From positions 189,761,548-189,825,547 of the forward strand of contig CM054115.1 of assembly GCA_028673005.1 (NCBI GenBank): 64,000 nucleotides of DNA, given 5' to 3'. A program made the position numbers and the translations under genes. Shown here piece by piece: positions 22,201 through 32,511 of this stretch. Numbering within the stretch: position 1 is the stretch's first letter; each line of letters opens with the position of its first letter. The notes beneath the pieces were generated by a model. That model did no database searches, was not told where the DNA came from, and was given only the letters and a program-made list of their open reading frames with translations. The DNA is from Tanypteryx hageni. Its lineage: Eukaryota; Arthropoda; Insecta; Odonata; Petaluridae.

Positions 22201-25200
22201 GTAAGGTATAGATTACAAAATTTATTCGGATAGGGAACAACATTTACTGCAAGATAGTCCGCAAGGCCACATAAAATGGTTTTTCCGGCAAATTCAGAAC
22301 ATAAATGAATTTTCATGGTAACCAAATTGAACTTCATTCTTTTGCCAATACAACAGTTTAGGTCCCGAGTTAAAATCTTGATTTTAACTAATTTTAAAAT
22401 GTGATTTTATGAGGCCCAAAACTGATTCCAATGCTTTTCTTATGGAGGATAGGGGTAGCAGAAAACCCCCTAAAAAGAAAGTATTTAATACATATTTCTG
22501 TTTGAATTTAGTATTGTTAAAGAACAGAAGTATTCTGCATTTTTACAAATCATGAATAACAAAAATAGTCCAAAGAGCAGTTGAGATGTAAGCTCCCCAA
22601 TAGTCTATACTAACCTGCCAATAAAGTTCACCTACAACTATTATGGTATTATAATATAGATGTCAAATTTTCCATCTGAATTTATGTCCAGTAAATTGAA
22701 TGTCACTAGCTGATAGCTTTGTTTCTGTTGCTATGATAATTTTTTTGACTTGTTGATAGCAACATGGCCAATGGTAATGTCAGTTATGAATATTTGTATT
22801 TTCAATATGAAAAATAATTCAAAGTACTGTATTAGCCCAAATTATTGGTGGAGAACTATTGATAGTCTTGACTGTCAATAGTTATCGATAGTTGGTCCTG
22901 TGACTATCGATAACAATCAATTGTTTTCTTTAGTTTTAAATACAAAATTTTATTATACTTGAAAGTGTCAAAATAAATTAAAGTAGGAAGAGAAAAATTA
23001 ACTTAACAATTACAATTTTATCGTAAAAAAATGAGTAGGTTGGTGACTCTTCAATGAATATTTTCATAAAAATAAAAATACAATTCTAAAATATTATACC
23101 AATACGTAAACAGAGTAAAACAAAAACATTTCAGTACATATATAAACATACATGTATATATATTTAAAATTACAAGCATTACAAAATTGTGTTTAATGTA
23201 ATACAATGATACCTATTTAAATTTAAAAATATAAAAAGTAATTTTCAGTCAACTTAAGTTACTATCTTCCCAAAAGTCTTTTACTGAATAATAACTCTTT
23301 TCAATAAAAAATTCTTTAGTTCAAGATCTAATCACAGACATCTGCACTCTTAAGAGAATTTGTAACTCTTAATTGTTATTTGATTCACAAGAACAAGATT
23401 TAGTAATGTTTCTCATTAAATAATTAAAGAATATTAATGTTATTTTTGTCTCTTTCTATTTACAGGCAGCTCATACAGGTGAAAGACCTTATACTTGTGA
23501 GACATGTGGTGCCTCTTTTGTCTATCCTGAGCACTACAAGAAGCACATTCGCGTTCATACAGGAGAACGACCCTATCCCTGTGAGGTTTGCGGCAAGCGC
23601 TTTGGCTCAAGGGACAACCGAAATGCACACCGCTTTGTGCATAGTGACAAGAAACCTTACGAGTGTGTGGTTTGTGGTATGGGATTTATGCGCAAACCAT
23701 TGCTCTATGGTCACATGCAGACACAAGGCCACTTGCAAGATGCAATAGTAATTAATCAGCCTCGAATCACAAGTGTGTTTGAAGAGAGGCAGAATGGAAT
23801 GGAGACTGAAGGAGATACTAATGATGGTGACTCAAATAGTCCAGAGACAAGGTCACAGACACGAGGTAATTCAGCAATAAATTTGCCATCAATAGTCTCA
23901 CCTTTCATTTTTGTGTTAACTGTTATTTCCATTATTACAAATTTTGAGATTTATATGATATCATTATATTTCTCTATCCTGCAAGAAATATTTAAGTTTA
24001 GGACTTTTTTGTGCTTCTTAATTATTTTATCTTTTTTTATTTAATTCATGAACAGTTATACTCAAGAGCTTCATTGCTTATTGTTTTTGATAGCAGAAAA
24101 TCTAGAAACCTGAAGAATTGTACTAAATTGTTACCAGTATTAGTCAGCAATGTATTTAGCTTCTGGAACAGCTTCTGAAGAGTTTTTATGCCAGATATAA
24201 CATCTTGGTATCACTAATAGTCTGATGTTGGTGGAACATCTCTGGCTGTATCATAGTGATTAATAGTATAAACATAAAGGGAGAAACGCAAATGAAGTGT
24301 TAAATTAACATTGCGAGTTCAAGATGTAGACCTTATCTTACCATTAATTCAGAATAATGACTTAAATAAAAAAATCCAAGGCACATTGTCAACATTTAAT
24401 GAACTTACAAAATTTTATTTTCATTATTGCCCATCTGAAATGGCAGGCAAGAACAAGTAAGGCCTTCTTTAGTTATTAAATGATACTTAATCATTGGAAT
24501 AGTATATACTCTGGGGACCCGCTATAACCCACTCTTTGGGGTCCATGTCAAGCGACCACATTATAGGTGAGATCGCAGCATAATGAGACCCTTTCAAATA
24601 TTCAAAAGTGCTGTTGTAATGGCCGGAATAACAGAAAACTACTGATAATGCGATTAAAGGGCATTATAGATGGATAAACATCAGATACAATGTTAAAATA
24701 AGTTACTCAGGTAAAGAAAACAAAAGAACATCAAATAAAAAATTTAAATCTTCGATGTTTTCCCCATAAACTTTGAACAATTCAACTAATCACGCTCTTG
24801 TATTTTTGAGTTCCTGCAGTTGCATCTGTCACAATGATACTGAGCTAACTTTAAATGATTTTTCATGCAAACATTTGGTTATATAGTTGACCACAAAGAT
24901 GTCTGTGCACGATTTGTGACTAAACAATTGAAAAGAAAGTGAAATTACGGTTTTCTATGATAAAATTATGGTTATTTTGGTAAATGTGAATCATATGGAC
25001 AGATATGGTCGTTAAATGAATATTCATGCTTCAAAAACTTTAGACAGATTGTGAAAATATTGAAATTACATTTTGGACATACAAAATTAGAAATTTTGAC
25101 AAAACTACATTATACAGAGTACCACACTATAGCAGGTCCCCAGTGTATTTTATTATACTTACAGTGATGATTCCTTTCATATTATTGACTTACATTGATA

Positions 25201-28149
25201 CAGTTTTCTAATATTTATTATTTTAGCTGTTATGAGTGCAAATAATATAATTTAACAATCTCATAAAGCATTAATTTCCAGACAAAAGGACAAGTAAATG
25301 AATCAGTTAAATATAAATAGCCACTAGTTCCCCAGCCAATCTATGTCTGACTTCTTAAAATGCAGATAACATTTCATATTTGTTTTCATGAACATGAAAT
25401 GTAGAAAAGAGACATCTTCCGTCAAATCCATGCAGCTAAAACTTGTTGAGATTGGGCAGACCGCTGCAGACTTATTTTCATTAGCCATGGATATAATTAA
25501 ACATTTATTTCCTTTCTTCACAAATTGAATTTTTGTTTGTTAACAGTAATGAAGGAGTGGTTCTGGCTGGAATAATTTTTCTTTGTTAAATTGTTGATAA
25601 TTTCTCATTTTCACGAATCTGAAACCAAATTTTAAGTGAATTTAGTACTTATTCAAGTTTTCTTGATAAGAAAAATAAATTTTATTTATTTTGACATTAG
25701 TGCATTCAAGTCCTGAGCTCACATCTCAATTATAACTATTATTAACCTGTAAGCGAAAAATATCCTACATTAATTCCCATGTTAATCAAATTTCTCATTT
25801 AATCAAGGTCTTGCAGTGAACTTTTCTTAGGTTTCCAGCCAGGTTATTCTGGAGTTCTCATCCGACGTTTCAGCGACTATCTCCGTCGCCATCTTCAGGA
25901 ATCCTGAGAGCCGTGGAATTTTCTGGTCTGGTTTATATACCTGCCGGGGGATGGCAGCTGGTCATTGATTGGCGGTTGTGTGGTGTGCTCCTATTGGCTT
26001 GGCGCTCGTTGGCTAATTGAACTATTATTGGGTCCCATGCCTTGCTGAGAAGGAACCTGGTGTCTCGGTTGAAGTTGTTGCAGTTCAACTGGATTTCAAT
26101 AGCTTCCTTCAATTGAAATCTGGTTGAACTGCAACAACTTCAACCGAGACACCAGGTTCCTTCTCAGCAAGGCATGGGACCCAATGATAGTTCAATTAGC
26201 CAACGAGCGCCAAGCCAATAGGACCACACCACACGACCGCCAATCAATGACCAGCTGCCATCCCCTGGCAGGTATATAAACCAGACCAGAAAATTCCACG
26301 GCTCTCAGGATTCCTGAAGATGGCGACGGAGATAGTTGCCGAAACGTCGGATGAGAACTCCAGAATAACCTGGCTGGAAACCCGAGAAAAGTTCACCATG
26401 ATTATTCACTGGGAAAGCTTAAAATTTTTGCAATTTTGCCATGCTCAATCTTTCCGAGGAATTTAACCCTCACAAATGTTTACTGTGTCTTTCTATATAT
26501 TAAAAAATTTTGAGGCAATATACAGCATAAATTTCAATTGGGTTTTATTTTATCTACTGGAAAATACAGTACAAAAAATTGTTACTATATTGTTTGTTAG
26601 TTTGATAAAGTTAAGGAACTAATGACTCCCTTCGTTACTTTGTGCGCGTTATCCTTAAAATAGCAAACATTGGAGTTTTGGCCAACATGTTTGCCACTGG
26701 TAGCATAAATCCCTTTTGGTTAACTTGAAATTCCTTTAGCAATGGTTATTAAAAAATTTGGGTTACTTACTCTGTAAGTTCGAGTCCTGCATACATGTGC
26801 CCCTCCTATAACATAGGATACATTCGAAAAAGTGCTGTCTATTGTAAATCCACGGTACGTGAACCTACCTTAACATGGTAAAAGTCTGATTGTGTTCCAC
26901 ACCCCTTGTGAATGATTGAACTTTAGATCTAATATTTTTCAGTATTCTTTTTGTCCTAATGCTTGATTTGTTCACATTATGTAAATGTCCAAGTGACACA
27001 ATTATCTCTCCCATATCCAACCTTGGAATAAAATCAACCTGAGTTTCTTATTTGTAATTATTTATAAATAAATATTAATATTTATAGAAATACACAAATG
27101 TAAGAAAGAAATCAACTCACGAATATTAACAAAAGAAATGAAAATTTAAGAGATATAAGAGCACAGAAACCACAAGTGAACTTGTTGGTCATCCCTATCT
27201 TGGTCGTAGTTACTTCATAGCCTGCGATAGTGTAAACAAGGAGAAAGTAAGTTTCACACATTTTGGCATTAACCATTCTTACTTCAGGCTTTCCATAAAA
27301 GTGGCTCATATTCCATCTCATTTATTAAGACAGCAAGCTGTTTTAGCCTCTTGGGCCTGTTTCTTTCGAGCCTCTTGAACAAAATTTATAAATATAGGGT
27401 CCTAACACATCAAGAGCAAAGATAATCATGTTCTTGCTAGCACCAAAAATGAGGCAAGGCTTTGCAGATTATAGTGTCCACCAAACAGTGATGTGTTTTA
27501 TATATTTATTGGTTAACTTCCGAGGTCAAAATGTAATTATTTGATAATATGTTTTAAAACTTGTGGCTAATTTGATTTTTTACTATTTGCAGTTGTAAAG
27601 AGAGTAGCATTTGAGATACCAGACAAAAGACTAGGTAACAAGAATCTGAGCATCTTGGAAAGTGACGAAGTGGACTTGGTGAAAGCAATAGAAACAACCC
27701 ACGAAGATCACGTTTATACTATTTCAGCGAAAGACCATATCATTCTACGGCAGGCTGACAACAGAGACCAAAGGCTCCAAGCAGGAGAGGAAGAGGTTGA
27801 ACACTTGATAATTGAGGGTCCAGTGCATTTCACTGAAGAAACTGAAATAACTGCTCTACAGGGAGTGGCATCTGCATCGGAAGGTCGGTATCAGAGCATG
27901 GTTGTGGATGGAACAGGCCTGGCAGAAAAAGGAACCCGAGTGGTGGCATTATGTGGTTCAAATACTTCTGCTGGACCTCTGACGGCAGTCCAGTCTACTT
28001 TAGCTTCTTCATCTGGAATCAATCAGGAACATATGTCGTCCACAGTGGTTGTGCGTCAGAATGAACCTCCAGTGCACCTAGTTCAGATCAGAATCCCATC
28101 GGGAGATGACTCCGGTAGGGCATGGATCAATTTGGTAAACCAACAGTGA
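13350..28149 (+). CDS. ZAD-domain C2H2 zinc-finger protein, 13 fingers, six coding exons
   Basis: Probable nuclear sequence-specific DNA-binding regulator. Coding exons: 13350-13841, 13925-14586, 15208-15391, 20881-21147, 23466-23865 and 27593-28149. All junctions are GT-AG and in phase, giving about 853 residues. The N-terminus is a zinc-finger-associated domain with cysteines at about residues 18, 21, 71 and 74, a dimerisation module characteristic of insect proteins. An acidic linker follows, then 13 C2H2 fingers (about 249-627), with TGEKP/TGERP-type linkers in the later ones. The C-terminus (about 628-853) has no fingers. An ATG at 13329 is also in frame, but a pyrimidine-rich tract ending in CAG just before 13343 looks like a splice acceptor, so 13350 is preferred. 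Exon borders cut through fingers 5, 7 and 10. The target genes are unknown; ZAD-ZNF paralogues are too similar for a name. Confidence 0.9.
13925..14586 (+). CDS. Zinc-finger gene, coding exon 2 (acidic linker, fingers 1-4 and start of 5)
   Basis: Follows acceptor CTACCAG. Encodes a glutamate-rich linker, then fingers beginning FKCVPC, FVCILC, FLCEFC, HKCEVC and the first half of YKCDLC. Ends in phase 2 at the donor GTAAGA (14587). Confidence 0.9.
14587..15207 (+). other. Intron 2 of the zinc-finger gene
   Basis: 621 bp from donor GTAAGA to acceptor CCTATAG. AT-rich; no mobile element recognised. Confidence 0.8.
15208..15391 (+). CDS. Zinc-finger gene, coding exon 3 (finger 5 end, 6, start of 7)
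   Basis: Completes finger 5 (RYCLKVHVKIH), encodes finger 6 (HACHEC) and starts finger 7 (FVCETC). Ends in phase 0 at donor GTGAGT (15392). Confidence 0.9.
16276..17732. mobile_element. Pogo-like element with partly duplicated left end
   Basis: The left terminus after TA reads CTGTATTAGTCTGAATATAG and the inverted right terminus CCGTATTAGTCCGAATATAG. The left terminus and about 180 bp behind it are repeated in the same orientation from 16666 (CCATATTAGTCTGAATATAG), sharing GCCTCAGTTTTGGAAAAAAG. No transposase frame is recognisable. A 205-bp palindrome (17097-17301) lies inside. Confidence 0.6.
17097..17301 (-). repeat. Palindromic insertion with hammerhead-like motif
   Basis: Arms of about 33 bp (17097-17129 and 17269-17301) are inverted copies ending in (AT)n. 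On the minus strand, between them: CTGAAGA (17259-17265), one spacer base, stem II GGA/TCC with a 5-nt loop, then GAAA (17243-17246) and GCTT. This matches the hammerhead core order; the cleavage triplet and stem I are less clear than at 26314. Confidence 0.5.
18197..18532. mobile_element. Pogo-like fragment related to the element at 51686-53275
   Basis: Starts CCGTATTTACCTGAATCC and ends with a 230-bp stretch (about 18290-18525) homologous to 52920-53150, including GGTTTGTTACAAAT and GATTAAATGCGTAA. It is a second, internally deleted copy of that family. Confidence 0.6.
18535..19185. repeat. Foldback region with TCATC-rich arms
   Basis: The left arm (about 18540-18670) repeats variants of AATTCATC followed by CACG- or CATGC-type bases. 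The right part (18870-18915 and 19132-19182) holds the same motif inverted (GATGAATTGAC and similar). Inner segments GCGAGACACCATGACTG (from about 18674) and its inverse near 18850-18880 pair too. This looks like a foldback transposon with degenerate tandem arms. Its right arm is split by the 18929-19119 insertion. Confidence 0.5.
18929..19119 (-). mobile_element. 191-bp hammerhead-bearing insertion with 12-bp target duplication
   Basis: Flanked by the exact direct repeat ATGGAATGTAGT (18917-18928 and 19120-19131). Inverted arms of about 25 bp (18929-18953 and 19058-19082) enclose a hammerhead core on the minus strand: CTGACGA (19003-19009), one spacer base, a perfect 6-bp stem II GCCCAC/GTGGGC with a 3-nt loop, and GAAA (18983-18986). 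No coding sequence. The build resembles a small non-autonomous Penelope-like or retrozyme-like unit. Confidence 0.6.
19183..19260. repeat. AT dinucleotide microsatellite
   Basis: About 28 tandem AT units, followed by ATAC/ACAC variants. Confidence 0.95.
20881..21147 (+). CDS. Zinc-finger gene, coding exon 4 (finger 7 end, 8, 9, start of 10)
   Basis: Phase 0 at both ends. Encodes the end of finger 7 (VHMVVHSGAKP), fingers FTCSVC and FQCETC, and most of FTCDDC. Donor GTATGA at 21148. Confidence 0.9.
21148..23465 (+). other. Intron 4 of the zinc-finger gene
   Basis: 2.3 kb, AT-rich. It holds a dispersed repeat at about 21930-22260 with relatives at 53470-53840 and 57840-58015, and a short imperfect palindrome rich in ACTATCGATA-type sequence at about 22850-22925. 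Nothing else recognised. Confidence 0.75.
21930..22260 (+). repeat. Dispersed repeat copy with a terminal hairpin
   Basis: Begins with GGCGTTC ... GAACGCC able to form a 7-bp hairpin (about 21922-21957). The first half matches the inverse of 57840-58015 (CACAATTGGGC, ATTCCGCTATTAC); the second half matches the inverse of 53470-53842 twice (CTTATATGATCTGTAAGG, GTATCTCGTTAAATGGCAT). Family unknown. Confidence 0.6.
23466..23865 (+). CDS. Zinc-finger gene, coding exon 5 (finger 10 end, 11-13)
   Basis: Completes finger 10, then fingers YTCETC, YPCEVC and YECVVC, the last with five residues between its histidines. Ends in phase 1 at donor GTAATT (23866). The open frame runs past the donor to 24044, so intron retention would give a protein with a short hydrophobic tail. 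Confidence 0.9.
24509..25145. mobile_element. TA-flanked MITE, 637 bp
   Basis: The left end CTCTGGGGACCCGCTATA and inverted right end CACTGGGGACCTGCTATA form an 18-bp inverted repeat with two mismatches. TA lies outside both ends (24507-24508, 25146-25147), as for Tc1/mariner/pogo-type insertion. No coding sequence. Confidence 0.7.
25848..25909 (-). ncRNA. Second hammerhead motif in the opposite palindrome arm
   Basis: Inverse of the motif at 26302-26362: CTGAAGA core (25892-25898), stem II GGCGAC/GTCGCT, GAAA (25868-25871), ACGT and GTC. One stem II change (G-C to G-T) is the main difference. Confidence 0.6.
26105..26280 (+). pseudogene. C-terminal end of a Penelope-like GIY-YIG protein
   Basis: In one frame from about 26110 to a TAA at 26278-26280: NCNNFNRDTRF, LLSKAWDPMI, LANERQANR and HPLAGI. 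The NFNRD...L...W.P pattern is the usual C-terminal tail of GIY-YIG endonucleases of Penelope-like elements. Only about 55 codons remain. Confidence 0.6.
26302..26362 (+). ncRNA. Hammerhead ribozyme motif (intact core) in Penelope-like end
   Basis: Core CTGAAGA at 26314-26320; stem II GGCGAC (26322-26327) with GTTGCC (26335-26340), including one G-T pair; GAAA at 26341-26344; palindromic ACGT (26344-26347) as a minimal stem III; cleavage triplet GTC at 26346-26348. Stem I can pair ATTC (26310-26313) with GGAT (26349-26352) and continue CTC with GAG. Self-cleaving motifs of this very short stem III type are established in Penelope-like elements. Activity as a monomer is uncertain; a dimer may be needed. 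Confidence 0.65.
27593..28149 (+). CDS. Zinc-finger gene, coding exon 6 (C-terminal region)
   Basis: Encodes the finger-free C-terminus: VVKRVAFEIPDKRLGNK, then acidic and serine-rich sequence, ending WINLVNQQ before TGA at 28147-28149. No recognised domain; possibly an interaction region. Confidence 0.85.
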
Positions 28150-28990
28150 ATGATTACTAAGATTTATGACTGACACAAATGTTAAAATTTCCCTTGGAAT
28201 GGAAATGTGAGTTCTGAATGGTTATATAAGTGGTTTAGTTGTTTGCTCTATGAGATACTTGATAAACTTGCATGTGCATATTCAATATCTACATATAGTT
28301 TAGTTTTTTCTTGATTCGCATAGGAAACATGAGATTTTTCTAAACTGCTATTTTGTTTTAACTTCAACTAGATATTTGTCAAGTAGAATACTTGTCATTG
28401 GGATGTTTCTGCAGATGATGGCATTGTTCTTATTTGGTATTGTTAAAACTATTCAAAATACCTTTTCTTGATTTTGTCTATTTTATGACATCTTTTGTGA
28501 AAGTACGGTAAATTAACTGTAGTATCATCCTTATCTTTAGGTAAACATTCCTTTTATTTGTAGTTGTAAACAGGGCCATGGCATGGAAATATACAACCTG
28601 ACACAAAGACAAAATGCCACCCAGGCCCCAATAGAGGAACAGATCAATGGTGATAGTGCTATAATGTTCTTCAAAAAGAGCCATCTGGGATGGTCACCTC
28701 TCAAGTTCTCCTCAAGCCTTGGCTCTGTTGAAAAATGTATTAGTACTTTTGATCTAAGCTTTAGTCTCTTAACTTCATTTTTTGCCTTCCTTGGCCTAGT
28801 AGGATATTTTTGCGTTAAGGGTATATTATGAAAATCATTGAATGGAAGTATTGATCGAACCACATAATGTGCTAGTTTAAAGATTATAAATAGTTATTTT
28901 AAATGCTCATGTAGTCATTGTCTTTAAATGTTCATAGCACCAATTTTGGAGTGTTTGTATGGCCTTCCATTAATCAATAAATCAGTTTTA
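28150..28990 (+). other. Probable 3' untranslated region of the zinc-finger gene
   Basis: No coding sequence on the plus strand. An AATAAA at 28976-28981 could be the polyadenylation signal, giving an untranslated region of about 0.85 kb. This is inference; no cleavage site can be seen. Confidence 0.4.
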
Positions 28991-29302
28991 ATAGTGGTAT
29001 AATATCAATTTTAACCTTAATGAAGATTGGTTCACCTGTTACATCTTTTGTTAAAAGTAAATTAATTGAACATTTTGATGTATTTTGTGATTATCAGGTA
29101 ATTCTAAACGATGAATGTAATACACAACCCCAATCTTTCTGATAAAAGAAGCCTTCCATGAGAAATTAACATGTAAAAATAAAATATAAAGTAAGAAATA
29201 TTTATTTAAAATGCAAATTTCATCTTTAAATAGTGAAAGTGATATATGAACTCATACCAAACAAATTCAAGTTTTTCAGATAAAAGTCGGATTAAACTAA
29301 AC

Positions 29303-29479
29303 CAGGGGTTTACAAACTTTCTAAAGCCAACCCTTTTGTTTAAAATTTTCCCAAAACACAAACCAAGAGGTGGTGCTTTGAGTATATGGAACAAATGGTC
29401 ATCACTCCCTCTCTCTCACAGAACCTTATCATGTTTTGGTGGAACCCTAGGGTTTAAAGGAACAGTTGAAAAACTCCTG
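29303..29479. mobile_element. Candidate hAT MITE, 177 bp
   Basis: The left end CAGGGGTTTACAAACTTT and inverted right end CAGGAGTTTTTCAACTGTT resemble hAT termini. The flanking octamers agree at only 5 of 8 positions, so the duplication is doubtful. Confidence 0.4.
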
Positions 29480-29806
29480 AACATATCAATCCAAAGTCAT
29501 AGTGCTATTTAATTTTGTCAGTTATCTAAAAGAGGATATGCTTTTTAAAAATTCCATATCTTGTTTCATTATAGAAGTTCAAAATTTAAATGTATTATAA
29601 CCAATTTGAAAATATAGCTATAATGCTCTGCACATAGGGAAAACGTGAATGCCACATCATGCTTGAACAAGCCAAGTTGAAATTCCATTAATATAAAAGT
29701 GTTATAGAACTATTCCCTGACTAACATTGGACCCCAAAGAGTGCCTATATTTTATGGAATTGCTAATTATCCATGTATTTTCAGGTATCTTGAACTTGAA
29801 AACTTA

Positions 29807-29962
29807 TTGACATAAGAGTGGTTTCTGGGTTGCTGCCGTGTAGATCCATTTCTCTGGACAATATTTTGCCGCCATTCCAGTAAGCCGACTGGAACACAGG
29901 CGAAATATTGTCCAGCAAAATGGATCTACATGGCAGCAACCTAGAAACCACTCTTATGTCAA
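29807..29962. repeat. 156-bp foldback palindrome
   Basis: Arms of about 70 bp begin TTGACATAAGAGTGGTTTCT and are inverted copies with a few mismatches, closing on a 6-base loop AAGCCG between CCAGT and ACTGG. No coding sequence. AATATTGTCC- and GAAATATTGTC-like segments occur in the arms. Confidence 0.8.
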
Positions 29963-30044
29963 CATCGCGCCGTGGAAGCCTTCGAACCAATTTAAAACTT
30001 ATTTTTGCTCAATATGAGCTCAATAAATGATGAAGGTAAATTGA

Positions 30045-30345
30045 GGATACTGGTGGTGTAGTGGTTAGGACACTAGCTGCTCGAAGGGGCAGCAGGTATG
30101 AATCCTGCACAAGTAGGATTTTGTCAAGGTCGCCCTGCCCTGTTTGTGTGGTTTGAGGAGAGCGCACAAATTCAGTGCCCCATCCTTCGGAAGAGACGTT
30201 AAGCAGTTGGCCCCCTTTGTGCTTTTCGTAAAGAGTAGGCTAACGCCGGCACTGGGTTTCTCTCCTCCCTTCTGCGTGTATGTCCAGTTGACTGTGCAAA
30301 ATGACCATAACAGTCGACACACTTTAAAATCAATTATTACTACTG
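30045..30345 (+). repeat. tRNA-derived SINE, copy 1
   Basis: An A-box-like GGTGTAGTGGTTAGG and a B-box-like GGTATGAATCC about 50 bp apart mark an RNA polymerase III promoter of tRNA origin. The body shares GAGTAGGCTA and GGCACTGGGTTTCTCTCC with the copy at 42305-42600. Confidence 0.7.
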
Positions 30346-30888
30346 AAGGTAACTAATAGGCAGAAAACATTTTGTCTTTTATAGTAGACTTTCTCATCAA
30401 TTGAATTCCAGCCGAGCTCATTTCATTTTCTTATTTATCACATTGAGTCATTCCTCTGATTTAGTTCTTACGAAATAATGAAATACTATTTCCTGAAATC
30501 TTGACGAAGACCTGGTGTTGATAAAAATTGAAGTTGCTATACTAAAAAATGTGATAGATAATCCAAGTATTATTACATTTACAAATAATTGAAATGGCTG
30601 TTATTTTATTTATGCAGGTGCCAAATTCGATATCAAATAATTAAAGCTAGAAAATTACGAAGTTCACGTAAAATTAAAATCTGACATTTTTACAAAAGAC
30701 GATTGAATAATTAGCATACAAAATGACTCGTACCTTTTTATATTTAGCTTTTTTATTTCCGGCAGTAGTTGGAATGTTTTGATGGCTATTCTATTGTAAT
30801 TATTAGTTTACATTGCTGTCAGAGGAAATGGAAACAGAATGAAAAAATTGGACAGGAAATGGTTTGCACCAAACTTAAGAGGCATATG

Positions 30889-32503
30889 CAGGGGTGCTGA
30901 TAGCCAATATGGGCCCCCAGGTTCTACAAGAGGGCCATGTGGCCCGGGCCTCAAGCTCAAGGGGGCCCCAAATTTTAGCACTTGTTAAGAGATGGATTTA
31001 TGCACAGGCACATGAGGAGCAAGTTGGGGCCTCATCGAAAAGAGGGCCTCACTAAATGTCGATTTTAGCCTAAAACCATATTTTCCGAAAAGCTGAAGTC
31101 ATATTGCAAGTAACTTAGATTTTTCATCAATAATTAATAAATTTGCAGAATCAAAAGCTAGAAGAGCATTTCTTAAATAAAAAATATTAAAATAATTTAT
31201 TATTTTTTATCATTTTATCCATTGAAATACCAACAATGAATGTTGAATGCCAAAAAGAAATATAAAATACGAGTTTCATACTTTGTTCCTGCAGGACATT
31301 CAAGTATTACCCAACTTCCTCAGTTTTTTATAACTGATGTAGTACTGCATAACCCTCGATTAGACCCCCCCTCTCTGCTCTTATGTAATGCACAGAATTT
31401 TTCATTTTTTTTGATTATATCTTTTCTTTAAGGGGTCAGAAGATTTAGTGAAAGTGCTATATAGTGCAAGCTTGAACCCCATACCCCAATGTAACCTGCT
31501 ATAACCTTTCAGCAAACCCCGACCACCAAATTGGGTTATGTAATGCTTAAACGCTTCCTTATGGGAATTTTTACTTTCTCATATATGTAGTATATTGAGT
31601 AAGTATTGTAATAGTGAAAAAATTCGACTAAGTCATTTTGATGGAAGTACACATTTTAGGTGTCCCTGAGTCCATAAAAGTTGTTTTTGCCATGCCATCT
31701 GTCTGTCAGCCTGTTTGCAGTTCTAGGTCCTAAATGCATACATAAATTGAATGATAACTCATATTTATGCAACATATCACCTTTTGCAGCCCTTTTTCAT
31801 AAAAATGATATTGCACAAAAATAATGGGTAGTTTATTATTGGCGATTTTTAGAAAACTATTATTTACTCAAAAATGGCTCCAGAGAATTTGATTAAAATC
31901 AATCCAATTGTCGAGTCTGATGTCACAAATAATACAACATAAACCATGTCTCTAACAATCACTATATGGCATCCAGTGACATTACAATGTACGCTAAGCT
32001 ACATGTTCATATAAACTTTTTTCATTATTTCAATGTGTGGAATCATATCCCAAGTTTGGCGATAAATTTTTCTTTTCACCGTGTATTGTCCAGCACCATT
32101 ATTGCTGTACAAGACGCTCAACGCATGCGTTGGAGGGGAGGCGGAACCCGGGGATTTCCTAGTCTAAAATTCGGTACTTTTCTGTTAATGCCACACACTT
32201 ATTAGTGAGAGGTGATAGATCTGAGAGGTTGATGGTGTCAGTGGCATTGGTTCTGTTGATATGAATTATTAACATAATTGGCAGTGAATTGCCAAGCACA
32301 GAGTTAATTTCGTATATGAGAAAGTTTTTGCAATGTATATTGCGCCGTTTATTTTATTTTTATGACAGTGAGGGGCCTCAAGATCTCGAAGTGGCTCGGT
32401 CTCTCGGAGGGCTTGCGGGCCCCTAGACAACTTGACGGGCACCATGAGGGTCCTCGGGCCCAGGGGCAGAGAACCCCACTGTCCCCCCCTCTCGTCAGAT
32501 CTG
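30889..32503. mobile_element. hAT-type element, 1.6 kb, apparently non-coding
   Basis: Starts CAGGGGTGCTGATAGCC; the inverted right end reads CAGATCTGACGAGAGG. Flanking octamers GGCATATG (30881-30888) and GGCATATA (32504-32511) differ at one position, fitting an 8-bp target duplication. Both subterminal regions are rich in GGGCCC. No transposase frame recognised. Confidence 0.6.
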
Positions 32504-32511
32504 GGCATATA

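Larger units (their letters stand above)
25816..26396. repeat. 581-bp palindrome of two inverted Penelope-like ends
   Basis: Two arms of about 285 bp are near-perfect inverted copies around a centre near 26106, with roughly a dozen unpaired bases. The right arm encodes the end of a Penelope-type GIY-YIG protein and a hammerhead motif; the left arm carries the same on the minus strand. Sequence outside 25816 and 26396 is not related. Confidence 0.8.
23866..27592 (+). other. Intron 5 of the zinc-finger gene
   Basis: 3.7 kb. Contains a 637-bp MITE (24509-25145) and a 581-bp palindrome of Penelope-like sequence (25816-26396). The rest is AT-rich without recognisable features. The acceptor is TATTTGCAG. 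Confidence 0.8.
28991..30888. other. Intergenic region with short repeats
   Basis: Contains a possible hAT MITE (29303-29479), a 156-bp foldback (29807-29962) and a tRNA-derived SINE (30045-30345). The remaining sequence is AT-rich with no genes seen. Confidence 0.6.

Noticed and set aside
23440..23628. Minus-strand frame opposite exon 5
   Set aside because: Shadow of zinc-finger coding sequence.
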